Shown piece by piece: positions 12,400-22,822 of a stretch of 64,000 bases of DNA. The stretch covers positions 10,912,001-10,976,000 of the forward strand of contig OZ038526.1 in NCBI GenBank assembly GCA_964036665.1. Reading direction: 5' to 3'. The notes under the pieces are model-generated. The model did no database searches. It saw nothing but the letters and a program-made list of their open reading frames with translations, and was not told the origin of the DNA. A program made the translations under genes and the position numbers. Positions within the stretch are counted from its first letter, which is position 1. Each line of letters begins with the position of its first letter. This DNA is from Gordius sp. MW1 (lineage: Eukaryota > Nematomorpha > Gordioida > Gordea > Gordiidae).

Positions 12400-12839
12400 C
12401 TCGGGCCTTCGGCCCTCGTGGGAAGGGGGAGAAGGGAAGGGGAAGGGGAAGGGGAAGGGGAGGAGGGGAAGGGAAGGGGGGACGACTCATCTATACTCCG
12501 TATAAATGTATTATATTTGCTATGCAATTTATGGGCGAGAAAGGTGGGAAGGGGCGAGAATGCCTATAGGGTGGTATTAAATGCCTAATGATTAATTAAT
12601 TATTTATACAAATTTTGCATTTATAGGCAAAATTTAATATAGGCAAAATGTAATATAGGCAAGCGTTAGGGTTAGATTTAGTGTTTGCATTTAGTTGCGT
12701 ATTACATTAGTTTTTATGGCCTTTAGTGATTATGGGTCTAACAAACATTATAATATAAAACATCACAATGTTAAGAATTTGCAGAATTGTTGGGAGAAAT
12801 TTTTTGTTGAATTTGAACAATGTTTAATTAAAAAATCAA

Positions 12840-13150
12840 AAATTTGATTAATGGTCATTTTTTCTCCATTGGTCAGTACCAACAGATATTCTATAAGTCA
12901 ATGATAGCCAAAAAAACGGGAAAAAAAATTTTGATGCTCACTTTGGCCAATGGTCATTTTTTTCCATTGGTCAGCAGCCAGCACACGGTAAAAGTGGATA
13001 TAAATTCATAACAGTAAAAAAAAAACGAAAAAAAAATTTTCGAAACACATTTTGGCCAATGGTCATTTTTTTCCATTGGTCAGCAGCCAGGACACGGTAA
13101 AAGTGGATATAAATTCATAATAGTCAAAAAAAAACGAAAAAAAAGATTTA
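12840..13150. repeat. CCAAT-type satellite, about 3 units
   Basis: Each unit contains GGCCAATGGTCATTTTTTTC followed by CATTGGTCAGCAGCCAG, so CCAATGG and CCATTGG face each other across a T run and can form a 7-bp stem. Units end in A-rich runs. The same unit recurs at 15640-16400, 20560-20910, 21460-22210, 60120-60500 and 63590-64000. Confidence 0.85.
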
Positions 13151-13545
13151 AGTATTTTAAATTAATTTTAACAATGATTTGCACGTTGCCTTCCATATCG
13201 ACAATGTTGGTATGTTTATTTATTTATCTATCATATTACAGATCTTTGATAAATAATAAGAGTCCTCTCAAATTTTATGCAGTCTTTTTAGTTTAGTATC
13301 TTATATTCAACCAATGAGGTTTTGAGGTACTAATCGGTAAATTTATTTATACATATCAAAATTAGCGAAAAAGCACACAACATGGGAATGTTAAAAGCGC
13401 GAGTTATATTTATTAAAGAAATTGGTTATGTATTACGCTATCGAGAATATTTATTTGTTACAACTTTATATATTGTAAAATAAACTAAGGTAGTTGAGTA
13501 AAAGTTGGAGAGACAAAAATGACAAAGCAATTGTGCAAAAAAAGT

Positions 13546-13968
13546 TTAAGGCTCCTCGGTTGGTCTAATAGGGGCAGTGTCCATTGAATCGGTGAATGGA
13601 TTAGTTTCATTTTTTTTGATATTTGGACTTGGCATTGCTTCCTTTATTTCCTGCGTAGTTTTTGCCGCCCTACACATTGGCACTGGATGCGACCGCCGAC
13701 AAATTTGACAAAATGGTGGTTGACACCACGACCGGTGTCTTCGTTGGCGTCTCTGTCTGTAAATAATGTGTCCTCTTTGGGACCTTGTTGGCAGTGTGCT
13801 TTGATGATGGATATCAACGGTTTGATTATAAGATGGTTCTCTAGGTGAGATAACGCGGATTGTTGGATCGCTGTTTCCACGCTCCATAACTTCAAAATGG
13901 ATCGGTACATATGCACCGACACCATTTGAATTCATTGTTTTTAGTTTGATTTCTAAGGAAAAATGCAT
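13546..13968 (-). CDS. Unclassified 140-residue open frame, zinc-knuckle-like motif
   Basis: Not recognised as a host gene. The frame opens with ATG and ends at a TAA on the minus strand. It is proline- and arginine-rich; near residues 83-97 it has a run of arginines followed by FCQICRRSHPVPMC, a C-x2-C-x3-H-x4-C pattern close to the CCHC knuckle of retroelement Gag proteins, but one residue short. It lies inside hairpin-ended copy A, so it may be a captured or residual transposon-protein piece. No neighbouring protease or polymerase frame is visible. The frame is longer and less AT-driven than other open frames nearby, which is the main reason to list it. Confidence 0.35.
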   Translation of the reverse strand: MHFSLEIKLKTMNSNGVGAYVPIHFEVMERGNSDPTIRVISPREPSYNQTVDIHHQSTLPTRSQRGHIIYRQRRQRRHRSWCQPPFCQICRRSHPVPMCRAAKTTQEIKEAMPSPNIKKNETNPFTDSMDTAPIRPTEEP

Positions 13969-14218
13969 GGTGTGCCTGTAACAAAGATTAATGTTAAAAA
14001 ATTCATATTATTAATGGTATCAACAAGAACAAAATATTAATTTATCTTAAATAAATAATTTTAAAATTTAACATTATGCTTACTGAGACATGTTGGTAGG
14101 GATAATGGAATAAAAAGGGAAAATTAAATATGGGTAGGTAAGGAGTTGTTTTTCGTATATATAGGGAAATTGTGAATGCTCCATTGACTGCGATAAATTG
14201 ATGTGTTTAGTTTAGATT

Positions 14219-15340
14219 AACCACATGTACATAAATCATAATACATATGGGTGGGGTTAAGGGGTATTTAGATCTCTTACTTGACAAGGCGTGGGTTATA
14301 TGTTATGGAAGGGTTTTTTAGGTGTTTCCGGTGGTGTTTTTCTAATTTTTAATAGTTTCATCATGTGTGTAAACTCAATGTGTGGGGGGTTATCAATTAA
14401 AACTAGATAATTGCTTACCCACATGTAAACAATACATATGGGTGTGGTTAAGAGATAAATACATGTCCTGTCTGTGGGCAATATGTTTGTTAAGGGTTTT
14501 TAGGTTTTTACCTTAAAGGGTTTTACTTAATTTTATGAAACAATACTTGACAAGTCGTGGGTAATATGTTATGTAAGGGTTTTTTAGGTGTTTCCGGTGG
14601 TTCGTTTTTGTAATTTTTTAATAGTTTCATCCTGTGTGAAAGGTCAAAGGGTTTTACTTAATTTCATAAAACAAATACCCATGTGTGTGGGGGGTTATCA
14701 ATTAAAACTAGATAATTGCTTACCCACATGTAAACAATACATATGGGTGTGGTTAAGAGATAATTACATATCCTGTGGGCAATATGTTTGGTAAGGGTTT
14801 TTAGGTTTTTACCGTAAAGGGTTTTACTTAATTTCATGAAACAATACTTGACAAGTCGTGGGTAATGTTATGTAAGGGTTTTTTAGGTGTTTCCGGTGGT
14901 GTGTTTTTGGTAATTTTTTAATAGTTTAATCCTGTGTGAAAACTCAAAGGGTTTTACTTAATTTCATAAAACAAATACCCATGTGTGTGGGGGCTTATCA
15001 ATTAAAACTAGATAATTGCTTACCCACATGTAAACAATACATATGGGTGTGCATGGGCGTGGCCAGCTTTCGGATTAGGGGGGGGGCGAGCAAAAAATAG
15101 TCGCCGAGTCTAAGTGAGAGCAAAAAAAAAAAAGAAAAAAAAGGTCGCCAATTTCAATTAGGGGGGGGGGGGCGAAACACAATTTTTTCCAATTTTTATA
15201 AAAATTTACATTAAAAAAATGAAAAATTCCCTGCCTACGCCCATGGGTTTGGTTAAGAGATAATTACATCTTCTGTGGGGAATATGTTTGGAAGGGTTTT
15301 TACCTTAAAGGTTTAATGGGCAATTAGGAGGGACCGGTTA
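14219..15340. repeat. Tandem repeat, period about 270-300 bp, about 3.5 copies
   Basis: The phrase CTTGACAAGTCGTGGGTAAT (first copy slightly different) starts at about 14280, 14547 and 14848, each time followed by AAGGGTTTTTTAGGTGTTTC. Units also share CCCACATGTAAACAATACAT and GGGTTTTACTTAAT. A fourth, incomplete unit is split by the hAT MITE at 15052-15245. No protein is encoded. Confidence 0.85.
15052..15245. mobile_element. hAT MITE (CATGGGCGTAGCC family) inside the tandem repeat
   Basis: The ends read CATGGGCGTGGCCAGC and, inverted, CATGGGCGTAGGCAGG. The interior contains the family-typical G-run and C-run that face each other. The repeat unit that should read ATGGGTGTGGTTAAGAG is interrupted here, so the MITE inserted after the tandem repeat formed. 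Confidence 0.8.
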
Positions 15341-15639
15341 AAATTTAAAAAAATCACTTTGCCCCTCCCAGGTATTGACCTACGCAAGTCCTGCATTAAG
15401 GATACATAAAATTAAAATTAAACTTTGTTACAAACATAATTATTTAAACTAATTTAAAACTCCTCGTTTCAAATCATCAAAAGCGAATAAAAAATAAGTT
15501 TAAAAACGGGTATATGTGCCAAAATTCAAAAATATTTAAAATTAGGCGTGTAACAAACATTATATTATAAAACATGACAATGTTAAGATTTTGCAGAATT
15601 GTTGGGAGAAAGTTTTTGTTGAATTTGAACAATTTTTAA

Positions 15640-16400
15640 AAAAATCAAAAATTTGGCCAATGGTCATTTTTTTCCATTGGTCAGTACCAACAGATACTCT
15701 ATAAGTCAATGATAGCCAAAAAAACGAAAACAAAATTTTCGAATAACATTTTGGCCAATGGTCATTTTTTTCCATTGGTCATCAGCCAGGACACGGTAAA
15801 AGTGGATATAAATTCATAATAGTCAAAAAAAAACTAAAAAAAAATTTTCGAATCACATTTTGGCCAATGGTCATTTTTTTCCATTGGTCAGCAGCCAGCG
15901 GACGGCCAAAAAGTCATAATAGCAATGGTAGTAACAGGAACAATCATAATAGTCAAAAAAAACGAAAAAAAAAGTTTCGAATCACATTTTGGCCAATGGT
16001 CATTTTATTCCATGTGTCAGCAGCCAGCGAACGGCCAAAAAGGCATAATAGCAATGGTAGTAACAGGAACAATCATAATAGTCAAAAAGAAACGAAAAAA
16101 AAATTTTCGAATCACATTTTGGCCAATGGTCATTTTTTCCATCGGTCAGTAGCCAGCGGACGGCTAAAATGTCATATTATCAATGGTATTAACAAGAACA
16201 AAATATTAATTTAATTAACAGGGACCCATATCAGTAGAGGCATAGGCCCTTGTAGTGGAGGGCACAGGGTAATTATCAATGGTAACCTATTCAAAAACGA
16301 ACAAAAAATTTCGATTTATTTGGCCAATGGTAATTTTTTTCAATGGTCAGTAGCCTGCGGACGGTCAAAAAGTCGAATTATCAATGGTATTAACAATTAA
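15640..16400. repeat. CCAAT-type satellite array, about 5 units
   Basis: Five diverged units of about 110-130 bp, each with facing CCAATGG/CCATTGG motifs, then AGCCAGCGGACGGCCAAAAA, GCAATGGTAGTAACAGGAAC and an A-rich run. Open frames through this array come from the repeat and are not genes. Confidence 0.85.
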
Positions 16401-16436
16401 TTTAATTTAAAAAAGGCTGGCGCCAATAACTTGGTG

Positions 16437-16495
16437 GACGACGGACGGACGACGGACGGACGACGGACGGACGACGGACGACGGACGGACGACGC
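16437..16495. repeat. Minisatellite of GGACGACGGAC units
   Basis: Short tandem units of GACGGACGAC directly precede the conserved right end of hairpin-ended copy A. The same motif precedes the right ends of copies B (22645-22675) and C (59555-59575 and 59680-59695, inverted). It looks like an element component that expands. Confidence 0.85.
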
Positions 16496-16539
16496 ACAAA
16501 AAACGAGCCCATAAATTGCATAGCAATTAATTTGTTGAT

Positions 16540-17246
16540 GAGCTTTAGTCGGCAACTCGATAAGTTTATTATAATTTTTAAATTCATTTTATTATATAAA
16601 TTAGTTTTGACAAGCATTTATCTCGACTTATTAAATTAGCCTGCCAATTATGCTGTATATTTCGGACATATACTATAACACATTTTCAAGTGTTATTAAA
16701 ACTAATTACGTAGACGACTAATTTATCACGCAAAATTAAGATATTTTTAGATACATTGCGTATTTTTAGCGAGATTGCTGGTTCCCTTGCCTCATTCTTT
16801 GCGATAAAATTATTCCTTACAAATTAAAACGAAATAGGTTGCATATAAATAACTTAAAAATATTGCAGTTTTTTGTTCCTAATACGAATGATTTATAAAA
16901 ATATATAATGTACATCCTAGTTTTGTAATATAATGATTATGTTACATACATTAAATTTATTGTAATGTGTAAGAAAGATGACTGTCTAATTATTTTGTCA
17001 TATCGAGCCCTTCTTATAACTAATTACTATATTTGTTTTTTAAAATTTAATCTTATTTGATTACTGGCCTTTGCCTTGTTTATTTCTCAATAGCAACATC
17101 TTCCTTCGTTCACTTTCTATGAGGAATTTGATTAATCCATACTGCCAAAAATTATCAATTAATTTTCATTTTAAAATGCCGCAAAAAGCTTTAGACTCCA
17201 ATTTATATCCATTTTGTGGTCTATCTTAAATTATTTGATAAACGAC
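16540..17246. other. AT-rich intergenic stretch, nothing recognised
   Basis: No open frame, repeat or structured element could be supported here. Confidence 0.6.
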
Positions 17247-17403
17247 CATGGGCGTAGCAAGCATTGGGATTAGAGGGGGGGGGCAATAATGTTTTGGGAG
17301 GGGCAAAATGGTCATTTTTTGAAATTTAGCTAATTTCAACAAATTTTTAGATTTAGAGAAAGGCAGCCGCCCCTCCCTGCCTCCCCCCTTGGCTACGCCC
17401 ATG
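17247..17403. mobile_element. hAT MITE (CATGGGCGTAGCC family)
   Basis: Left end CATGGGCGTAGCAAGCATTG, right end GGCTACGCCCATG, with opposing G- and C-runs. Flanking 8-mers TAAACGAC and TAGACAAC match at 6 of 8 positions, an aged target duplication. Confidence 0.75.
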
Positions 17404-18715
17404 TAGACAACGCATCCTTTTCAAGGTTTTTCAGATTGGATGGGTGAAATAATACTTTTTTCCAATTTATCGCTTTTGCCTTAAATAATTATAAATTTTT
17501 GACAAACACAAACTTTCTCCGTATATTAAGATTTTTTAAACATGAAGCACTGTATGTTTTCAACGCTGGCCTCTCTGCTTATATAAAAAATAATTTAACC
17601 TACAATTATAAATTTAAAACTATAAAATAAGTGCATACCTTTATTAAGTTTCACGCGAAAGCTCATAGTCCATCCCAAAAGAACGATTTCTATAATAGTA
17701 ACATTCTACCTCTTTCAACCCCATTAAGAAATTCGTTTTAACTAGGAGTCATATGTTTAACTTCACAAAAAGCTCACTAGTAGATATAGTCATAAACAAT
17801 GGAGATTTTTAACGAAATTAATGTCTAATTATTAAATTAGTTGAAATTTTATACTTCCAAATACATTTCTATTTTAATAGTTTTTCTAATTTTTATAACA
17901 CCCTGATAAAGTTCAAAAAGTTTGTTGCAATTTTAAATTTTTATTTAAATATTATTGGTCATAAATAACGTTGGAAAAATCGTTATTTTACTAATCAATT
18001 CTAAATAAAAATATTGTGGCAATTTTAAATAATCTAGTCTATTGGAACTCTCATGGCTCTATCAATTTTTTTAAATCCTGATATTTATTATAAATGCTCA
18101 TATCAAAACACCCTACGCCTGCTTCTTGTCTAAAAATTTGCTCCTGTTTTTGCAGTTAACGAATAAATATCAAGTTCAATCAGGCGCGAAACTTGATAAT
18201 AAAAATTATATTAATGGTGCATTCGCTAAGTTTAAACACCAAATGTATACAGTAGACCATTTATAAAAAAATAAATAGTCCGTCTAGATATTAATATAAC
18301 AAATGAATAAAAAATTGGGGTTTTGATCTCTCTATTTATGTTAAAAATTATTGGGTTTAGAGAGGGTTGTATAAATTTTTTAATTCACCCGCCTACTAAC
18401 AAATATCACTAATTTTTTAAAATAAGTCCCTGAATGGTTTTATATAAAATAAATTTATAATACGTTTTAACTATATTACACTATATTTCAATGCTGCCAA
18501 AGTTAAAAATGTGTTTGCCCTAGCGGCTTAGACAAAATGAAAACATAGGGATGTTTTGATGTTTTCATTCTGTCCTAGCCTGACGCGAGCCCAAAATAAA
18601 ATTTATCTTTAGCCGACCCGAGCCCATCTGAGATCTCTTCTTAAAAGTAACCTATTGACTAAAAAATAATGTAAATAATTAACTTATTTACTATTATTAA
18701 GTGATTTTAAACAAG
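17404..18715. other. AT-rich intergenic stretch with a hAT end remnant
   Basis: Mostly featureless AT-rich DNA. At about 18560-18640 the phrases GACGCGAGCCC and GCCGACCCGAGCCC resemble the GC-rich ends of the hAT elements at 3159 and 8529. Nothing else is supported. Confidence 0.5.
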
Positions 18716-18881
18716 CAGGGGCGTAGCCAGGATTGGATATAGAGGGGGGCAATAAGGATTTAAAGAGAGGCAAAATAATAATTTTTTGAAATTTCAGTCA
18801 TGATTATATTAAATTTTAAAGAATTTTTGGATTTAAAGGGGGGCAGACATCCCTCCATACCACCCCCTGACTACGCTTATG
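18716..18881. mobile_element. hAT MITE with exact 8-bp target duplication
   Basis: Left end CAGGGGCGTAGCCAGG, right end ACTACGCTTATG. Perfect duplication TAAACAAG at 18708-18715 and 18882-18889. This copy fixes the target duplication of the family at 8 bp, placing it with hAT. Confidence 0.88.
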
Positions 18882-19229
18882 TAAACAAGTTTATAAAATT
18901 TTAATAATATAATAAGATAATTTAAAATTTGTTTTATTTCATTATATGATAGAGTTATTTTTAATTTTTTTATTTTTTTTATTAAGTTCTAATATGTAAA
19001 ATTATTTTTTTCCCCGCAGTTTCCAATAAAATATGATTTTGAGGGTTTGCAAGCTATTTTACGTTAGAGGTAGGAACGTTATATATAATATAGAATCGAA
19101 CTAATTTAGGAGAATTAATTATTAACAATTATGGGGTAAGGTTTGTTTCGACCTTAGCCTCGGGTTGAGCTAGCCCATCACACTAGTCCCATTTCGATTA
19201 TTTATCAATTTGTGTCCGATTAGGACCTC

Positions 19230-19882
19230 GACGGCCCGTACACGGTGTGCTGATGAGTGCATAGAACTTTTATGACAAAAAAAATTTTCAAACCGAACCC
19301 GACTTGGCCGGGAGTGCATAAATTTTTTTACTGAATCCCTCCGAACGCGTTTCAAATTTTGGTTCCGTAGTGAGAGTAGTAAATATAGCAGTGTGTAAAC
19401 TTAAAATTAAAGTGCGAATTTTGTGTTTATTAATACGACCAATAATAGACCATATTAATTTTAAATTTATAGATTTGCAAATCAATCAGTTAATAAATTT
19501 AAACTTACTTGTACATATGAATATATATTTATGTAGTAATAATGAACTACCACTTCACACTTTTTAAATCCAATTAAAAAATATTATTTTGCTGATACAT
19601 TTTACCTTTCGCGAGTCAAGTTTATATTTGTGTCCAAATTAAAACAATCAGATCTGAATAGACAAAAGCAAATTAATTAAATATATGAATTATCTTAATT
19701 GATTTTACATTTCGATATTAATTAAAAATAATACATAAAATCCTTAATTTAAAAGATATATTCCGCGTATTTTGTAATGTAAGATTCATAAACTTAGACA
19801 CCTCTTTAAATCCAACCCAACCCTACCCAAAGACATTTCAACATTTCCAGCCCGAACTCTCGGGTTACCTATGCAGGTCTCT
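19230..19882. mobile_element. Partial hAT element related to the 8529-9532 copy
   Basis: The right end reads CTATGCAGGTCTCTA, close to the TGCAGTTCTCTA end of the 8.5-kb element. It has the same AT-rich core and partially conserved ACCCGAACCC phrases. The left end was not found, so the copy is truncated or decayed. Confidence 0.55.
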
Positions 19883-20671
19883 ATTGGAAACTAGTTTAAT
19901 GTTAGTCCTGAAGTAGGTATGCATAAGTTAAAAATTAAAAAAAAAAAAAATAAAATATGAAAAATATTGCAAATAAATCAAGGGCCCTAGATAGCCATTA
20001 AACACGAACTTTCACGTTGGGCTTAGGTTTTGAGGCCTTAACAAATGTCTTATGTTTTATCGTGTAAATTTTGAAAGATGATTGATCATACCAACAGCTA
20101 TATTTAATTTAGTGGCCCATCAACTTGCTGAAAGCCATCTTGCCGAATTGAATGTCCCAAGTTTAAAAATTTCCAATTTGACAATGTCCTCCCCCCAACA
20201 AATAAGTTTATTATTCATTCAATTTCGGATTAAAGTTAAAATTTAGGTATTTTTTAAAATAAAATTGATAATTATTATTATAAACTCGGGCCTTCGGCCC
20301 TCGTGGGAAGGGGGAGAAGGGAAGGGGAGTAGGGGAAGGGAAGAGGGGAAGGGGGAACTCTTCTATACTCCGTATAAACGTAGCATATTTGCTATGCAAT
20401 TTATGGGCGAGAAAGGTGGGAAGGGGCAAGAATGCCTAGGGGGTATTAGATGCAAAATAATTAGTTAATTAGTTATAGGCCCTTGTAGGGGAGGACATAG
20501 GGTAATTATCAATGTTAACCAATTCAAAAACGAAAAAAATTTCGATTTATTTGGCCAATTGTCATTTTTTTATTGGTCAGTAGCCAGCGGACGGTCAAAA
20601 ATTCATATTATCATTGGTATTAACATGAACAAATATTAATTTAATTTAAAAAAATTAAAAAAAAAAATTTG

Positions 20672-20747
20672 TGCCCTCCCTGACTTGAAACCCACACCTC
20701 CAGTTCACAAGCCGGCGCTATAACCACTATACCATGTTGGCTTTAAA
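20672..20747 (-). repeat. tRNA-derived SINE head
   Basis: On the minus strand the sequence has TGGTATAGTGGTTATAGCGC (an A box) and, 35-40 bases on, GTGGGTTTCAAGTCAGGG (a B box), with CCGGCTTGTGAACTGG as an anticodon-like arm. It lacks a clean 7-bp acceptor stem and sits inside a repeat, so it is a SINE or tRNA pseudogene, not a working tRNA gene. A partner lies at 60265-60350. Confidence 0.75.
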
Positions 20748-21459
20748 ATAGTAATGTTATTTATATAGATAATGAAATAATAAAGTTGTGTTTTATGTTT
20801 AGAAAATCAATATATTTCGTCGGTCAGTAGCCAGCGGACGGTCAAAAAGTCATATTATCAATGGTATTAACAAAAACAAAATATTAATTTAATGTAAAAA
20901 AAAAATTAAAAAAAAAGTTTTTTTTAGTTTTAAAAAAGGGCTAAATTCTTAAACTACCAGCCCGATTCGCTCGAAACTTTACCCGTAGGTGCCCAGGGCG
21001 GCCGGGGGTAAAATAACCTTTTCAGATTCCTAAAATACCTTTTCATTTTAAAAATATCGGACATTTCCCTGCCACACGTGCGGTGTAATATCTATGACAC
21101 GTAGAAAAATTTTACTAATTATATAAACTTACGCGCGCCATTAAAGTACAATTCGTGTTTGAGTTTAATAGTAGATTCAATTTAATTAGAAATAACCGGC
21201 TATGCTTATACCTTTGAAGGAGGTTTCGAATTTTGTGTTAGTTTCTATCGATATCTTTTATCGTAAATTAGAATCTAATGCCTATATTATTTTTTTAAAT
21301 ATTACTTTTTAGGTTTTCTATGAAATCACAATCTAATTAAATGAAATATATTAACCCAATAAAAAAATATATATGCATTTATAAGGTTAAAAATATATAT
21401 TACATAGTTGGCTGTCTGTTAGACCATCTATAATAAATTTTTAGGTTATATATAAAATT

Positions 21460-22210
21460 TGGCCAATGGTCATTTTTTTCCATTGGTCAGCAGCCAGCAC
21501 ACGGTAAAAGTGGATATAAATTCATAAGAGTAAAAAAAACGAAAAAAAAAATTTCGAATCACATTTTGGCCAATGGTCGTTTTTTTCCATTGGTCAGCAG
21601 CCAGCGGACGGCCAAAAAGTCATAATAGCAATGGTAGGAACAGGAACAATCATAATAGTCAAAAAAAAACGAAAAAAATAATTTCGATTCACATTTTGGC
21701 CAATGGTGATTTTTTTCCATTGGTCAGCAGCCAACGGGCGGCCAAAAAGTCATAATAGCAATGGTAGTAACAGGAACAATCATAATAGTCAAAAAAAAAA
21801 CGAAAAAATAAACTCGGATTCACATTTTGGCCAATGGTCATTTTTTTCATTGGTCAGCAGCCAGCGGACGGCCAAAAAGTCTTATTATTAATGATAGTAA
21901 CAAGAACAATCATAAGAGTCAAAATAAACTTCGGGATTCTAATCCAAAAACTAGTTAAATTGCATAGCAATTAGAAGTAAACAACTTTTATTTATGTTTA
22001 TTATATAACATTGGTCAGCAGCCAGCGGACGGCCAAAAAGTCATAATAGCAATGGTAGAAACAGGAACAATCATAATAATAAAAAAAAACGAAAAAAATA
22101 ATTTCGATTTACATTTTGGCCAATGGTCATTTTTTTCATTGGTCAGCAGCCAGCGGACGGCCAAAAATTCTTATTATCAATGATAGTAACAAGAACAATC
22201 ATAAGAGTCA
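21460..22210. repeat. CCAAT-type satellite array, about 6 units
   Basis: Units carry GGCCAATGGTCATTTTTTTC, CATTGGTCAGCAGCCAGCGG and GCAATGGTAGTAACAGGAAC with A-rich spacers. They are more similar to one another than to units elsewhere, suggesting local amplification. Small open frames here are repeat artefacts. Confidence 0.85.
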
Positions 22211-22229
22211 AAAAAAACTCCGGGATTCT

Positions 22230-22480
22230 AACCCCAAAACTAATTAAATTGCATAGCAATTAAAAGTAAACAATTTTTATTTATGTTTATTAAAAACTAG
22301 TTAAATTGCATAGCATTAAAAGTAAACAACTTTTATCTATGTTTATTATATAACAAAAACTAGTTAAATTGCATAGCAATTAAAAGTAAACAACTTTTAT
22401 TTATGTTTATTATATAACTAGTTAAATTGCATAGCAATTAAAAGTAAACAACTTTTATTTATGTTTATTATATAATAGAT
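22230..22480. repeat. Tandem AATTGCATAGCAATT repeat, about 4 units
   Basis: Units of about 60-65 bp share AAATTGCATAGCAATT, AAAAGTAAACAAC and TTTTATTTATGTTTATTA. The core AATTGC-ATA-GCAATT is the same hairpin that forms the right end of the host element, so the end itself appears to have been multiplied inside it. Confidence 0.85.
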
Positions 22481-22822
22481 AATTTAACAAATCTTATATA
22501 TAACACACCGAGGGAGCTAGAGATGAGGGGTGGGGCACCTCTTATGCATGAGATAGGGATGAGGGGTGGGGCACCTCTTTCTCATGCATTAATTTAAAAA
22601 AGTGATAACCTAATATACCCAATGCAAATAGATAGGGAGGGTAACGGACGACGGACGACGGAAGGACGACGGACACCAAAAAACGAGCCCATAAATTGCA
22701 TAGCAATTAAAAAGGTACTAGATTAAGGACTTTCTTTATGATAATGGGGAGATGGTCGTTAATGTCCCAGTGTGAATTTGGCAAGATGATTTTCGGCGAG
22801 TTGATAGGGCACCATTTAATTT

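Larger units (their letters stand above)
12400..16529 (+). mobile_element. Hairpin-ended composite element, copy A (4.1 kb)
   Basis: The left end is CTCGGGCCTTCGGCCC, a GGGCC/GGCCC hairpin, followed by a G-rich polypurine tract and the block GCTATGCAATTTATGGGCGAG. The right end is GAGCCCATAAATTGCATAGC followed by AATT, a second hairpin of unrelated sequence. Copies B (20285-22709) and C (59524-60734, inverted) share both ends. The interior holds CCAAT satellites (12840-13150, 15640-16400), a minus-strand open frame at 13546-13968, a 270-300-bp tandem repeat and a hAT MITE. Some of this may have been inserted later. No transposase gene is seen. Boundaries are inferred from shared ends. Confidence 0.6.
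20285..22709 (+). mobile_element. Hairpin-ended composite element, copy B (2.4 kb)
   Basis: Starts CTCGGGCCTTCGGCCC and ends GCCCATAAATTGCATAGC plus AATT. In order it holds the polypurine block, a CCAAT unit, a minus-strand tRNA-like SINE head (20672-20747), further CCAAT units (21460-22210), a tandem AATTGCATAGCAATT repeat (22230-22480), the GACGGACGAC motif and the right hairpin. Because it splits a MITE that has its own target duplication, both borders are fixed to within a few bases. Only A residues are shared at the two junctions, so no clear target duplication was made. Confidence 0.8.
20112..22813. mobile_element. GTGCCC-family MITE split by a 2.4-kb insertion
   Basis: The left half (20112-20284) starts GTGGCCCATCAACTTGCTG and contains CATCTTGCCGAATT; the right half (22710-22813) ends GGCGAGTTGATAGGGCACC. 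An intact relative at 50104-50376 shows these halves to be one element of about 275 bp. The 9-mer ATTTAATTT flanks the outer ends at 20102-20110 and 22814-22822, as a target duplication. Everything between 20285 and 22709 therefore arrived later. Confidence 0.85.

Noticed and set aside
15867..16214. Open frames of 115 and 75 codons with internal repeats; similar ones at 21573-21891 and 63494-63964.
   Set aside because: They follow the CCAAT satellite and differ only by its unit changes; there is no start context or protein family.
20672..20747. Possible genuine tRNA gene on the minus strand (A and B boxes present).
   Set aside because: No proper acceptor stem, embedded in a dispersed repeat with a mirror copy at 60265-60350; called a SINE head instead.
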